DNA from: Candidatus Latescibacterota bacterium | Lineage (GTDB): Bacteria > Latescibacterota > UBA2968 | Assembly: GCA_022824945.1 (NCBI GenBank) | Contig: JAJDYX010000010.1 | Location: 62,001-126,000, forward strand | DNA: 64,000 nucleotides | Direction: 5' to 3' | Program-made: the position numbers and the translations under genes | Part shown: piece after piece, positions 42,491-51,800 of the stretch | Position numbering within the stretch: position 1 is the first letter of the stretch | Layout of the letters: each line of letters begins with the position of its first letter | The notes under the pieces: model-generated | The model's database searches: none | Seen by the model: only the letters and a program-made list of their open reading frames with translations | What the model was told of the DNA's origin: nothing

Positions 42491-43040
42491 AACGCACCAT
42501 GTCCTCGCTGATGTGCCAGCGATCAAAGATTTTTTTGAGGGCAGAGAGGCCGTAATACATTCTGGATTTGACGGTGTTGATGGGTACTTTGAGTGTTTCG
42601 GCAATTTCGGTGAATTTGAGTCCCTGATATTCTTTCATGATGATGACGACGCGCTGTTCTTCGGGCAAGTTTTGCAGTGCGCGGTTGAGCAGGTCTCGAA
42701 CGCTTTGTTCGTGAACTATCGCGTCTGGGGGCGTTGTTGTGTCTGCTATGGGGATGTCGAGTGTGTCCAGGGAGACGAGGCTGCGACGGCGGCCAGCGTC
42801 TCGGCAGGCGTTGAGCGCGATTTGATAGATCCACGAGGTGAATTTGTCGGGGTCGCGCAGACGCCGCATGCTTTTGTACGCACGGATAAAGGTTTGCTGG
42901 CACAGGTCGCGCGCGTCGTCGCGATTGCCCACATAGCGCAAGACAAAGTTGTAGATCGGGCACTCCCAGCGTTTGACCAGGGTGTTAAAGGCCGCGATTT
43001 GTCCGGCCCGGAACTGGGCAATTAATTCCGCATCGTTCAT
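42480..43040 (-). CDS. ECF (RpoE-like) sigma factor
   Basis: 186 aa. Region 2 is YNFVLRYVGNRDDARDLCQQ with TFIRAYKSM and FTSWIYQIALNACRD. Region 4 is LQNLPEEQRVVIIMKEYQGL with FTEIAETLKVPINTVKSRMY. No extra N- or C-terminal domains. First gene of the operon sigma, anti-sigma, 119-aa, 465-aa. The 39-bp motif at 43096-43135 and an AAAAC-N17-CGTC arrangement upstream suggest that it drives its own expression; this is inference. Confidence 0.93.
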   Translation of the reverse strand: MNDAELIAQFRAGQIAAFNTLVKRWECPIYNFVLRYVGNRDDARDLCQQTFIRAYKSMRRLRDPDKFTSWIYQIALNACRDAGRRRSLVSLDTLDIPIADTTTPPDAIVHEQSVRDLLNRALQNLPEEQRVVIIMKEYQGLKFTEIAETLKVPINTVKSRMYYGLSALKKIFDRWHISEDMVRYEL

Positions 43041-43095
43041 ACAGTGAACCTGAGTTGGCGTTTTGTGTGTTGTTCACCTTTCAAGACGTTTGGTT

Positions 43096-43135
43096 GAGGC
43101 AAAAAGTTTTAATGATTGTTGAATTTTTTCATATT
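43096..43135 (-). promoter_or_regulatory. Shared upstream motif, ECF sigma copy
   Basis: Same block as at 39819-39857, 55 bases from the sigma start. On the minus strand AAAAC is followed after 17 bases by CGTC, the geometry of many ECF-type promoters. Confidence 0.55.
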
Positions 43136-43196
43136 TTGAAGAAAAGTGGCTTCATGGTTAAATTTTTTACTTTAACTGGTTCCTAACAACAGAGCC

Positions 43197-43237
43197 GTCA
43201 TCGCGGCAGGGTGTAAGCCGCGATCCAGAAGGTTTTT
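43197..43237. repeat. Palindromic intergenic repeat, copy C
   Basis: Short copy: GTCATCGCGG, a 9-base spacer, then GCCGCGATCCAGAA. Sits just before the TIGR02206 gene. Confidence 0.8.
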
Positions 43238-43272
43238 GCTGTTGGTTTTGTCTGTTATCGCATGGAGAAATG

Positions 43273-43983
43273 ATGGCTTCAAGCGAATTTGAGTTGTTCG
43301 GTTTTGCCCATGTTGCCGCGATGGGCGTCATTCTCGCCGTGCCGATTGTTTTGGTGCTTGTTGTTAAGTGGCTGGATTCGGCGAAGGCGACCCTGGCGAT
43401 CTGCTATGGGTTTGCAGGGGTGATTGCGGTCAACGAGGTGTTGAACTGGAGCCATCGCATAGCGACGGTTGGGGTACACGAGTTTGTGCGGGAGTATATG
43501 CCGCTGCATGTTTGCGGTATTACTGTTTTTGCGGTTGTGGTTATGCTCGTTTTCAGGCGGCAGACGGCTTACGAGATTGCCTATTTCTGGGGGCTTGTGG
43601 GCGCGACGAATGCGGTTGTGACGCCTCAGCTCGATATCGGCTATCCGCAGTATCGCTTTTTTCAATATTTTATCGCGCATGGGGGTATTGTGGCTGCTGC
43701 GCTGTTCACTACGTGGGGTCTTGGTATGCGGCCAGGAGCTCGATCGGTTTTGCGCGTTTTTGTTTTGCTGAATGTTCTGGCTGTTGTTTTGATCGGGGTC
43801 AATGTGATGCTGGGAAGCAATTATATGTTTCTCTGCCAGCCACCCGCTACAAAATCGCCTTTTTTCTTTTTGCCCTGGCCGTGGTATCTGTTGTTCCTCG
43901 ATGGCCTGGCACTGGTGTTATTTTATGTGCTGTTTGTACCTTTCTCGCGGAGAAAGTCTCAAATTCATTGCGATGAACAATAA
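43273..43983 (+). CDS. TIGR02206/YwaF-family integral membrane protein
   Basis: 236 aa from ATG 43273 (GGAG five bases upstream; an overlapping ATG lies three bases earlier). Six to seven hydrophobic helices with the family signatures NWSHRIATVG, MPLHVCGITVF, YFWGLVGATNAVVTPQLDIG, FFQYFIAHGGIV and NYMFLCQPPATKSPF. The role of this family is unknown. The last 30 codons have a decayed copy at 47533-47628, part of a local duplication. Confidence 0.88.
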   Translation: MASSEFELFGFAHVAAMGVILAVPIVLVLVVKWLDSAKATLAICYGFAGVIAVNEVLNWSHRIATVGVHEFVREYMPLHVCGITVFAVVVMLVFRRQTAYEIAYFWGLVGATNAVVTPQLDIGYPQYRFFQYFIAHGGIVAAALFTTWGLGMRPGARSVLRVFVLLNVLAVVLIGVNVMLGSNYMFLCQPPATKSPFFFLPWPWYLLFLDGLALVLFYVLFVPFSRRKSQIHCDEQ

Positions 43984-44037
43984 CAATGGTATGAGATTCC
44001 AATTGCTAAACAGCGCGATTTTTTGTATTTTCACAGG

Positions 44038-44172
44038 GTCACTACCAAGCAGATACCCGTTATGTCGGGTGGCCTGCTGAATACAATAGCCGATATACAA
44101 AGGTGACGGGTAGCTCCCTGATCCTCGGTAAATACGCAGGAACTTTCCCGCATCTATCTGCTGGTAGTTGAC
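44038..44172. other. 135-base inverted-repeat element (structured RNA or MITE candidate)
   Basis: GTCACTACCAAGCAGATA (44038-44055) pairs with TATCTGCTGGTAGTTGAC (44155-44172) with two bulges. Inside are CCCG-TTATGT-CGGG and CCTG...CAGG stems. It lies in the 292-base gap between the TIGR02206 gene and the dockerin/Calx-beta gene. No open frame fits. I do not match it to a known riboswitch. Confidence 0.55.
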
Positions 44173-44179
44173 ACTGCCC

Positions 44180-44207
44180 GGCACTCTATAAAGAATGATA
44201 GAGTGCC
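44180..44207 (+). promoter_or_regulatory. Perfect 10-bp hairpin before dockerin/Calx-beta gene
   Basis: GGCACTCTAT (44180-44189) and ATAGAGTGCC (44198-44207) pair perfectly with an 8-base loop and no U-run. It is 68 bases before the start codon, either an operator or part of the mRNA leader. Confidence 0.5.
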
Positions 44208-44275
44208 AGTCGTCGGCTACCAATTTTTTTTGTAACCATCCGGAAACGTTTGTATATATGCCTATGGAGGAAATG

Positions 44276-46627
44276 ATGATTAGTCGTAATCAATATCCCA
44301 ACTTCACGCTCAGTATCACTGGTTTGCTGAGCCTTCTGCTCTTGATTTTCCCCTGTTCTCTTTTTTCACAGGATAGTAGTCCGCCTTCTCCGGACTTTAA
44401 CGACGATGGGATCGTCAATTTATTAGACTATGCTTTGTTTCGGGCTCAGTGGGATACGCGAGAAGGTGGACCAAATTGGGATGCGAAGTACGATCTGCAC
44501 AGTGATGGGGCCATCAACTTATTGGACTACGCGCTCTTCAGGTCCTATTGGGGCCAAAGAGTAAGAAGCACCACTGGCGAATCGCCCCCGCAACAGGAGG
44601 TGACCCCACAGGTGACGATTACGGCAGGTACTTCACCAGTGACTGAGGGCACGGCAGCGATGTTTACGATTACTGTGTCCCCTGCACCGACCTCTGCACT
44701 GACAGTGAATGTGGATGTCAGTGAAGATGGCGATGTGATCAGCGGGACACCGTCCTCAAGTGTCACGATCAATGCCAACGCGGCCAGTGCCACGCTGACG
44801 GTAGCGACAGATGATGATCAAGCAGATGAGTCCAATAGTGTGGTGACAGCGCGATTGCAAGGCAGAACGGGCTATACCGTGGGCAGTTCATCTTCGGCGA
44901 GCGTGACTGTCAACGATAACGACGATACGCCACCGCCATCACCACCGCCCCCACCATCCCTGCCACCATCAGGTGGCGGAGGTGAAGGCGGTACGTCATC
45001 TCCACCACCGCCACCACCTCCGATGCCGCAGGTGACGATTTCAGCGGGCACTTCGCCTGTGACGGAGGGTACGTCAGCGACGTTCACGATCACTGCATCC
45101 TCAGCACCGACCTCTACATTGACGGTGAACGTGAATGTCACCCAGACCGGCGATGTGATCAGCGGCGCGGCTTCTTCGACAGTCACTATAGATGCTAACA
45201 AAACCAGCGCCACATTGACGGTAGCAACGGATGATGATGCAGCAGATGAGACCAATGGCGTGGTAACCGCAGAAGTGGAGACCGGGACAGGCTATACCGT
45301 GGGCAGTTCATCTTCGGCGAGTGTGACTGTGAACGATAACGATGATCCCGAACGACAGCAACAGCAGAATGCTCCAGAGGTGTCCATCTCTGCGGGTACT
45401 ACCCCTGTGACGGAAGGGACAGCTGTGACCTTTACGATTACCGCGTCCTCCGCGCCGACAACAGCAATAACCGTGAGTGTGAGCGTGACCGAGGATGGCG
45501 ATGTGATCAGTGGTACAGCGCCTTCGACTGTGACTATTGACGCCAATGAGACTACCGCTACACTGACGGTCAATACGGTAAATGACCAATCAGATGAGTC
45601 CAATAGTGTGGTGACAGCGGAAGTGGAGAGTGGGACAGGCTATACAGTGGGGAGTTCATCGTCTGCGAGTGTAACGGTTGAGGATAATGAAAATCCGAAC
45701 CTGGAGGTCTGGGAGCAGACGGTGGATAGCGCGAGTCCGGTGCAGGGTGGGCAGTTCACGCTGTCGGTGAGGGTGGTCAACACGGGTAAGGGAAAGTCGG
45801 CGGCCACGACGCTGCGCTATTACCGGTCAACGGACGCGACCATCACGACAGGGGACACGGCGGTAGGGACGGACGAGGTGGGTGCGCTGTGGAGGTTGGG
45901 GAGCGCCAACGAGTCGGTGGACCTGACGGCGCCGTCAACGGCAGGGACGTACTACTACGGCGCATGCGTGGACGCGGTGGCGGACGAGTCCGACACGACC
46001 GACAACTGCTCTGCCTCGGTGGAGGTGGATGTGCAGGCACCGGCGAAGCGAGTGGAAATCTCGCCGCGCTCGCTGACCTTTAATGCACTGGACGAGACCC
46101 AGACAGTGACTGTCAAGGTCCTGGAAGCGAACGGCGACGAGGACGAGGACGCATCATGGATATGGATTTCCTTTTTTTCCGGCTTCTCCTCGGGAATCAG
46201 CATCGAGAAGGTGGATGGCGGCATGGAGATCACAGCGACCGGAACAGGGCGCGGAAGAGTTGATATATCTTCGGATGGTGCCAAAACCGCTATGCTGTCC
46301 GTGAGCGTGTTCCAAACACCGGCGTCTTTGGAGCTTTCACCGAGTTCGAAGAACCTGACGGTAGGCGGGACGGTGACGCTGAGTGCAGCGATCAAGGACG
46401 CAAAAAGTAATGATATTCAACTGTCCGAAGGCGGCAGAAGTGGTCTCGTGGTGTATTGGGAAACGAGCGACGCGACTGTGGCGACGGTCGCTGGCGTTGG
46501 TGCCGATGAGGATGATAATACAGGTAGCACTGCTACGGTTACCGCAGTGGCCGCTGGTACTGCCACTATTACGGGACGTTGGGGCAGCACCATTACAGGT
46601 ACGGCGACGATTACGGTGACGGAATAA
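44276..46627 (+). CDS. Secreted dockerin-like/Calx-beta/Big2 multidomain protein
   Basis: 783 aa from ATG 44276, five bases after GGAGG. Signal peptide (ITGLLSLLLLIFPCSLFS). Residues ~40-93 hold two EF-hand/dockerin-like loops (DFNDDGIVNLLDYALF; DLHSDGAINLLDYALF). Three tandem Calx-beta repeats (VTEGTSATFTI..., ending SSSSASVTVNDND) are separated by Pro- and Gly-rich linkers. A CARDB-like domain (VQGGQFTLSVRVVNTGKGKS) and two Ig-like (Big2-type) domains follow, the last ending ATITGRWGSTITGTATITV. Calcium-binding adhesive surface protein or scaffold partner. The Calx-beta units are nearly identical at the DNA level, so copy number may vary. Confidence 0.88.
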   Translation: MISRNQYPNFTLSITGLLSLLLLIFPCSLFSQDSSPPSPDFNDDGIVNLLDYALFRAQWDTREGGPNWDAKYDLHSDGAINLLDYALFRSYWGQRVRSTTGESPPQQEVTPQVTITAGTSPVTEGTAAMFTITVSPAPTSALTVNVDVSEDGDVISGTPSSSVTINANAASATLTVATDDDQADESNSVVTARLQGRTGYTVGSSSSASVTVNDNDDTPPPSPPPPPSLPPSGGGGEGGTSSPPPPPPPMPQVTISAGTSPVTEGTSATFTITASSAPTSTLTVNVNVTQTGDVISGAASSTVTIDANKTSATLTVATDDDAADETNGVVTAEVETGTGYTVGSSSSASVTVNDNDDPERQQQQNAPEVSISAGTTPVTEGTAVTFTITASSAPTTAITVSVSVTEDGDVISGTAPSTVTIDANETTATLTVNTVNDQSDESNSVVTAEVESGTGYTVGSSSSASVTVEDNENPNLEVWEQTVDSASPVQGGQFTLSVRVVNTGKGKSAATTLRYYRSTDATITTGDTAVGTDEVGALWRLGSANESVDLTAPSTAGTYYYGACVDAVADESDTTDNCSASVEVDVQAPAKRVEISPRSLTFNALDETQTVTVKVLEANGDEDEDASWIWISFFSGFSSGISIEKVDGGMEITATGTGRGRVDISSDGAKTAMLSVSVFQTPASLELSPSSKNLTVGGTVTLSAAIKDAKSNDIQLSEGGRSGLVVYWETSDATVATVAGVGADEDDNTGSTATVTAVAAGTATITGRWGSTITGTATITVTE

Positions 46628-46779
46628 CAGATGTGAGTGAGGGATCTTGCGCGGATAGCGAGAGCGGTGCTGGTGATATTTATCGCCAGTGCCGCTTTGT
46701 TATGGATGGATTAAGTATGATGGATCAAATTTCAGTCAAGGGTAAGGATTGTTTGGCTATACAAATGAGCCATTAATCG

Positions 46780-47175
46780 TCAAATCCTTTTTACCGTGAT
46801 GTTAATATCCTTAAAACGCTCTAATCTGCGATCATTCGTCAAAAATATATCGCATTTCGAGACAATAGCTGCCCCCAGATGAATGGCATCGGGCGTCTTG
46901 ATGTTGTATTGTGAACGGATATGTGCAGCGCGTTCCAGGACTCTTCGGGACAGTTCGACAATTTCAATGACAGATTGACTGAAAAATTTATCATAATCCG
47001 CCAAAAGTGTTTCATTGTTCTCTGTCAATGGTTTAACGCGGCACTCCATCCATGTTAAATCGCTCATAACAAGCTCGATATCGGGTTTTTGGATATAGTG
47101 CAAAATCTTTTGTGAAAAATCTGGTACTTGCTCAACAACATAAATGACCGGGGCTGTATCCAAATACAGTCGCAT
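46780..47175 (-). CDS. vapC: VapC-type PIN-domain toxin
   Basis: 131 aa. Acidic residues in the expected PIN positions: RLYLDTAPVIYVVE (first Asp), LTWMECRVKPL (Glu), KTPDAIHLGAAIV (Asp) and FLTNDRRLERF. VapC toxins are RNases that cut tRNA or rRNA. It starts 2 bases after the antitoxin gene and the pair sits between the two halves of a local duplication, as expected for a mobile toxin-antitoxin unit. Confidence 0.9.
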   Translation of the reverse strand: MRLYLDTAPVIYVVEQVPDFSQKILHYIQKPDIELVMSDLTWMECRVKPLTENNETLLADYDKFFSQSVIEIVELSRRVLERAAHIRSQYNIKTPDAIHLGAAIVSKCDIFLTNDRRLERFKDINITVKRI

Positions 47176-47177
47176 GA

Positions 47178-47426
47178 TTAATCATTCCAACTATCGCGTT
47201 CAGCTTGCAAATAAGTATCTACTTGCTCACGCACTGGAGGTTTGTGACCACGGGCATTTTGTTTTTTATGAATATCTGAAAGCACATCGCGCACAGGACG
47301 TTTTGAGACTTTTTCCAGGGATTTGACGACAACGCGCACCTTGCCTTTTGGCACTGGAATTTCCCTATTTAGTGTTACTGTGCGGCCATCAACCAGTGTT
47401 CCAATCGCTGTATATGTATCGGCCAT
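47178..47426 (-). CDS. Antitoxin of the VapC pair
   Basis: 82 aa. The N-terminal beta strands (YTAIGTLVDGRTVTLNREIP and KGKVRVVVKSL) resemble a small barrel; the C-terminal half is helical and charged (VRDVLSDIHKKQNARG ... YLQAERDSWND), fitting a toxin-binding tail. Similar proteins accompany VapC toxins, though not of the classical AbrB type. Start 2 bases from vapC confirms the pair. Confidence 0.75.
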   Translation of the reverse strand: MADTYTAIGTLVDGRTVTLNREIPVPKGKVRVVVKSLEKVSKRPVRDVLSDIHKKQNARGHKPPVREQVDTYLQAERDSWND

Positions 47427-47532
47427 ATCATTCGCTCCCCATCATGTATCCAAAGCATACATTGACGATCTGGAATATACTCAAAGTTATACTGATATGC
47501 AATTCAATGCAAGACGCAAAGATCATTACTGT

Positions 47533-47628
47533 GCATCTTTTTTTTTGCCGTGGCCGTGGTATCTCCTGTTCCTCAATGGTATAGCTCTGGTGTTATTTTA
47601 TGTGCTGTTTAAGATTCAGCGAAAATGA
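47533..47628 (+). pseudogene. Remnant of a TIGR02206 membrane-protein gene
   Basis: About 30 codons, PWPWYLLFLNGIALVLFYVL and a short basic tail, matching the last part of the gene at 43273-43983 with one or two substitutions; the rest is missing. The 372-base gap 47427-47798 contains only this remnant and the upstream region of the next gene. Confidence 0.8.
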
Positions 47629-47798
47629 AAGTTTGGATAATAGAATAATCTCTTGACTTTTGTTTTTTTGAATACATTTTATACAAACGTATGTGTATAT
47701 ACATTGGTCTGTTTATGTTGATCAGGGAGGCCATCTTTTTTGTAAATATTTGAAAACGTTTGCTTTATCCACTCTATTTTCATCTCACGGAGAAAGTG

Positions 47799-48794
47799 AT
47801 GATTCGTCGTACCCAATATCTCACTTCCACACTCAGTATCGCCAGTTTGTTGAGCATTCTGCTCTTGCTTTCCCCCGTGTCCCTTTTTTCACAGGATAGT
47901 AACCCGGCTTCTTCGGACTTTAATGGCGATGGGGTTGTGGATGTCTCCGACTATCTGCTCTTTGTCGATGTGTTTGGGTCAAAGGAAGGGGAGGCGCAGT
48001 ATGATGCGAAATACGATCTGGATGGGAATGGGGAGATAGGAATTCCCGATTTTCTGATTTTTATGGATAACTTTGGCAAACCCGTGCTGGCAGAGCCTTC
48101 GAATGTGGTGGTGGAAGCAGGGGACAGTGAGTTGACGGTGGGTTGGGATGCCGTGTCCGACGAGGTGGGCAAGCCAGAAGTAACAGGTTATGAGGTGGGG
48201 TATCGGGAGCGTCCGGACGATCCTTCCGCGGACAGTGGTGAATGGTCAGGTGTTGAGACGGTGAGCGGTCGGTTGAATACGAGCGTGACGCTTACAGGTC
48301 TGGTGAATGGTCAGGCGTATTTGGTGCGCGTTCGCACGCTGGTTGATGGGAGCATGAGTGCGTGGACATCGCCCGTTTCAGGTATTCCTGTAGCAGCATC
48401 GACTTCACCACCATCACCACCATCACCGCCACCACAACAGCAGGAGGTCCCACCTGTGACAATTTCTGCCGCTACCCCTGTGACGGAAGGGACGGATGTG
48501 ATTTTTACAATCACCACGAACCCTCCTGTACGGGGAATAGGGGGTTATTTTGTAAACGTGTACGAGACTGGTGCTGTCATCGACAAAGTGGAGCTTGGTA
48601 CGAGTACGACTCCCGTAACAGATGATTTTACGATCGAGACCCACATTCCGGTTACGATCAAGACCATAGATGATGATGTAGATGAGCCCGATAGTGTGGT
48701 GACCCTGACCGTGCAATGGTACGACACAACAGGCAATAGAGTGGGTAGGACATTTTCGGCGAGTGTGACTGTTAACGACAATGATCCTCCATAG
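47799..48794 (+). CDS. Secreted dockerin-like/Fn3/Calx-beta protein, probably truncated
   Basis: 331 aa from ATG 47799 (GGAGAAAG upstream). Leader, signal peptide and dockerin-like segment are homologous to 44276-46627 (DFNGDGVVDVSDYLLF; DLDGNGEIGIPDFLIF). A fibronectin III-like domain follows (SELTVGWDAVSDEVGKPEVT) and one Calx-beta repeat ending SASVTVNDNDPP. The TAG then stands where the paralogue has CAG before GTGAC (Pro-Gln-Val-Thr). In frame, 34 more codons lead to an ATGA overlap with the histidine kinase start. So the present stop looks like a recent nonsense change. Confidence 0.82.
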   Translation: MIRRTQYLTSTLSIASLLSILLLLSPVSLFSQDSNPASSDFNGDGVVDVSDYLLFVDVFGSKEGEAQYDAKYDLDGNGEIGIPDFLIFMDNFGKPVLAEPSNVVVEAGDSELTVGWDAVSDEVGKPEVTGYEVGYRERPDDPSADSGEWSGVETVSGRLNTSVTLTGLVNGQAYLVRVRTLVDGSMSAWTSPVSGIPVAASTSPPSPPSPPPQQQEVPPVTISAATPVTEGTDVIFTITTNPPVRGIGGYFVNVYETGAVIDKVELGTSTTPVTDDFTIETHIPVTIKTIDDDVDEPDSVVTLTVQWYDTTGNRVGRTFSASVTVNDNDPP

Positions 48795-48895
48795 GTGACA
48801 ATTTCTGCCGCGGTGCTAATGACCACGAGGATAGCAATACGGGCGGCACAGGTGATATTTATCGCCGGTGCCGCTTTTTTTGTGAAGGGATTGAA

Positions 48896-51800
48896 ATGAT
48901 TGGTCAGTATGCAAGATATTTGATTCTTCTGATGCTTGTGGGCGCGAGTGCGTGTTTTGGGGCAGAGCCTTTTACGCCTCGTCATCCAGATTCCGTGCAT
49001 GAGTCCTGGCGCTGGCGATCTTTTCCAGAGTTGAAGGGGCAAGGGGTGTCGTGTTTGGCGCAGGATGGGGATGGTAATTTTTTGTTTGGGACGGATGATG
49101 GTATTTATCGCTATGACGGGATGCGTTGGCATCTCTTTCCGTTTGATGAGGAGATGGAGGGGACGCGGATCAACACGCTTTATGTTGCTCGGGACGGAGG
49201 TGTTTATGTGGGTTCTGATCGGGGTATTAGTCGTTTTGAGAATGGGATGTGGGAACGGGTTTTTTCATCTGAGAGAGAATGGAATACCTATGATTTTATG
49301 GAGGCACGGGATGGGAGCCTGTGGGCGGGTACGGAATGGGGTGCGCTCAGGTTGACGCCGGATGGGGCAATGTTGTATGTGGCTGCGGGAGATACGACGG
49401 ATATTCGGGAGATGGTATCCGATGCTGTGACTTTTGTTGTGGTTCCAGAGCGCGTTTTGGACAGTCAGAGGTTGATGGTTTATGATGTGTGTGAAGCACC
49501 CGACGGAGCGGTCTGGTTTGGGACGTATGGCGGTAGTCTGATTCGGTTTGATTTTGCGTCGGGCTATCAGCGTTTTAGTGGGGAAGATGGGATCGATCAG
49601 GGCGTGTATCCGAGGATGTGTGTGACAGAGGATGGTGCTGTTTGGGTCGTGTATGGCGATAATAGCAAGAGCGTCAATCGGTTTGACGGGAAGAAGTGGG
49701 AGGCTCTTGAAGTTGGTGATCTCCGTTATGGTTATACGTCTATTCTTGAGCGTCGCGATGGGACGCTCTGGATTGGGGGTAGTAGCCTGGTTGCCTATAA
49801 GGATGGTGCGTGGCGCGTTTATGATCCGAGGGATATTGTGTCGTTGCCTTCGCATCGTATGGAACTTTTCGAAGCAGCAGATGGCGCGCTCTGGATTATG
49901 GGCCGCGGACAGGAAGCTGCGCGTCTGGATCTGAGTGAGAAGCAATGGCAGACATATCAGGATCTCATTTTTCAGTGCGATACGCCCGACGGGGCGCAGT
50001 GGTTTATCTCGCAGGATAACGGTGTTGTGCGTCGTGATGAGCAGGGGTGGACGCGGTTTGGTGTGGCGGATGGCTTGATGGATACGCCGAGTAAGCTGAT
50101 TGTGACGCGAGAGGGTGCGTTGTGGGCTGCGGGTAGTCACGAGCAGGTCGCCGCTACAGCGCGGTTGAATGGTTCTGAATGGGTTATGGAACGCCATCCT
50201 CAGCTTTCAGGGCGTGTTGATCCGCGCGCGGTTTATGAGGCTTTTGACGGCTCTCTGTGGTTTGCGGCGGCTGTGGATTGGTGGTTATATGGCGACAGAA
50301 ATTTTCTCGGTGGGGTCGTGGTTTTTGATGGGGTGAGATGGACACATCATACCCCTCCGGAGATGATGCGCTATGCTTATGGAATCGGGCAGAGTTCTGA
50401 TGGTGTCTTGTGGTTTGGCGGGCAGCTGTTCGGTTTTGATGGGATGCGAGAGGTGCAATTTACAGGTCCGGAGGAACTGACCAGAGATTATATCGATACT
50501 GTCTATACACAGGGGGACCTGTGGTTGGGGTCCCGAACTTATGGGGTTTTTCGGTATGATGGGACGGAGTGGCAGCGGTTCGATTATGGAGACGGGCTGG
50601 CGGATAATGAGGTTCGCAGCATTTTCCAGGATCGGGACGGCGCGATCTGGGTGGGGACAGCAGAGGGTGTTAGCCGGTTTGATGGGCGTTCATGGTTGCC
50701 ACAGGCTTTACCTCCTGGACTTCCGCGTACGGAGTTTTATGATCCGATTTTTCAGTCTGGAGACGGGGCATTCTGGCTCAATTTTGTATCTGATGCTGAC
50801 GCCTGGCTCAAACGGTCAGAATCCGAGGGCGTTGTGGCATCCTGTTCTCTGAGTACGATCCGATATGTGCCAGAGACAGACCCACCTGAAATCCTGATGA
50901 CTATTGTTCAGGATGAAGTCTCTCAGGGCGGAAAGATAATTTTTGCGTGGACAGGGATAGACGCCTGGCAAAGTACATTGGGCGAGGATCTGCAATACGC
51001 CCACCGTTTGAACGGCGGGGCGTGGTCGCCGTATAGCGGGGATACGATCCTATCCTTTGAGGGTCTGGATGTGGGGACGCATACGCTGGAGGTTAAAGCG
51101 CGGGATCAGGCGTTTAATGAAGATCCCATACCGTCTGTGATGTCGTTCAATGTTGTTCCGCTGGTGTGGCGCCGTCTGTGGTTTATTGGCCTGATTCTGG
51201 GATTTGTGATCCTTACGGGTTATCTGGTCTCGCGGATTATTGTTCGGGATCGGAGATTGCGGCAGGCAAATGAAGATCTTGCATCTGCTAACGAGACGCA
51301 ACTTCTGCAGTCTGCGCGTCTGGTGTCGCTGGGGCAAATGGTTGCTGGTGTGGCGCATGAGCTCAATCAGCCGCTGACGGTTGTCGAGACAACCACTGGG
51401 GATATTTATCTGCGGCTGATAGAGGGTAGGCCGATTGAGACGGACGAGTTGAGGGAGATGATGGAGGATGTTCGAGGTGTGGTCGATAGGATGTCGGGTA
51501 CTGTTGATCATTTGCGCGTGTTTTCGCGCGATGTGTCCGAGGAGCCGCGCCAGGCGATGGATGTGAATGAGGTAATAGAGAGCAGTCTGAAGTTAATGGG
51601 TTCGCAGCTTGAGAGGTACGAGATTGATCTCTCGCTGGATCTTTCCGAGGCGCTTCCAGAGGTCTGGGGACATCCGCATCCGCTCGAACAGGTGGTTCTC
51701 AATTTGCTGTCAAATGCCCGGGATGCAGTGGATGAGCGGACGGAGATGGAGGGGGCAGGGTATGATAAGCGGATCTGGATCAGAACACGGGGTGAGAACG

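Noticed and set aside
44038..44207. Known riboswitch (c-di-GMP or cobalamin type)
   Set aside because: Could not match conserved core sequences of either class; left as an unassigned structured element.
44871..45690. Repeated sequence in the Calx-beta protein as a possible CRISPR-like array
   Set aside because: The repeats are in frame and code for similar Calx-beta domains; there are no spacers of constant length.
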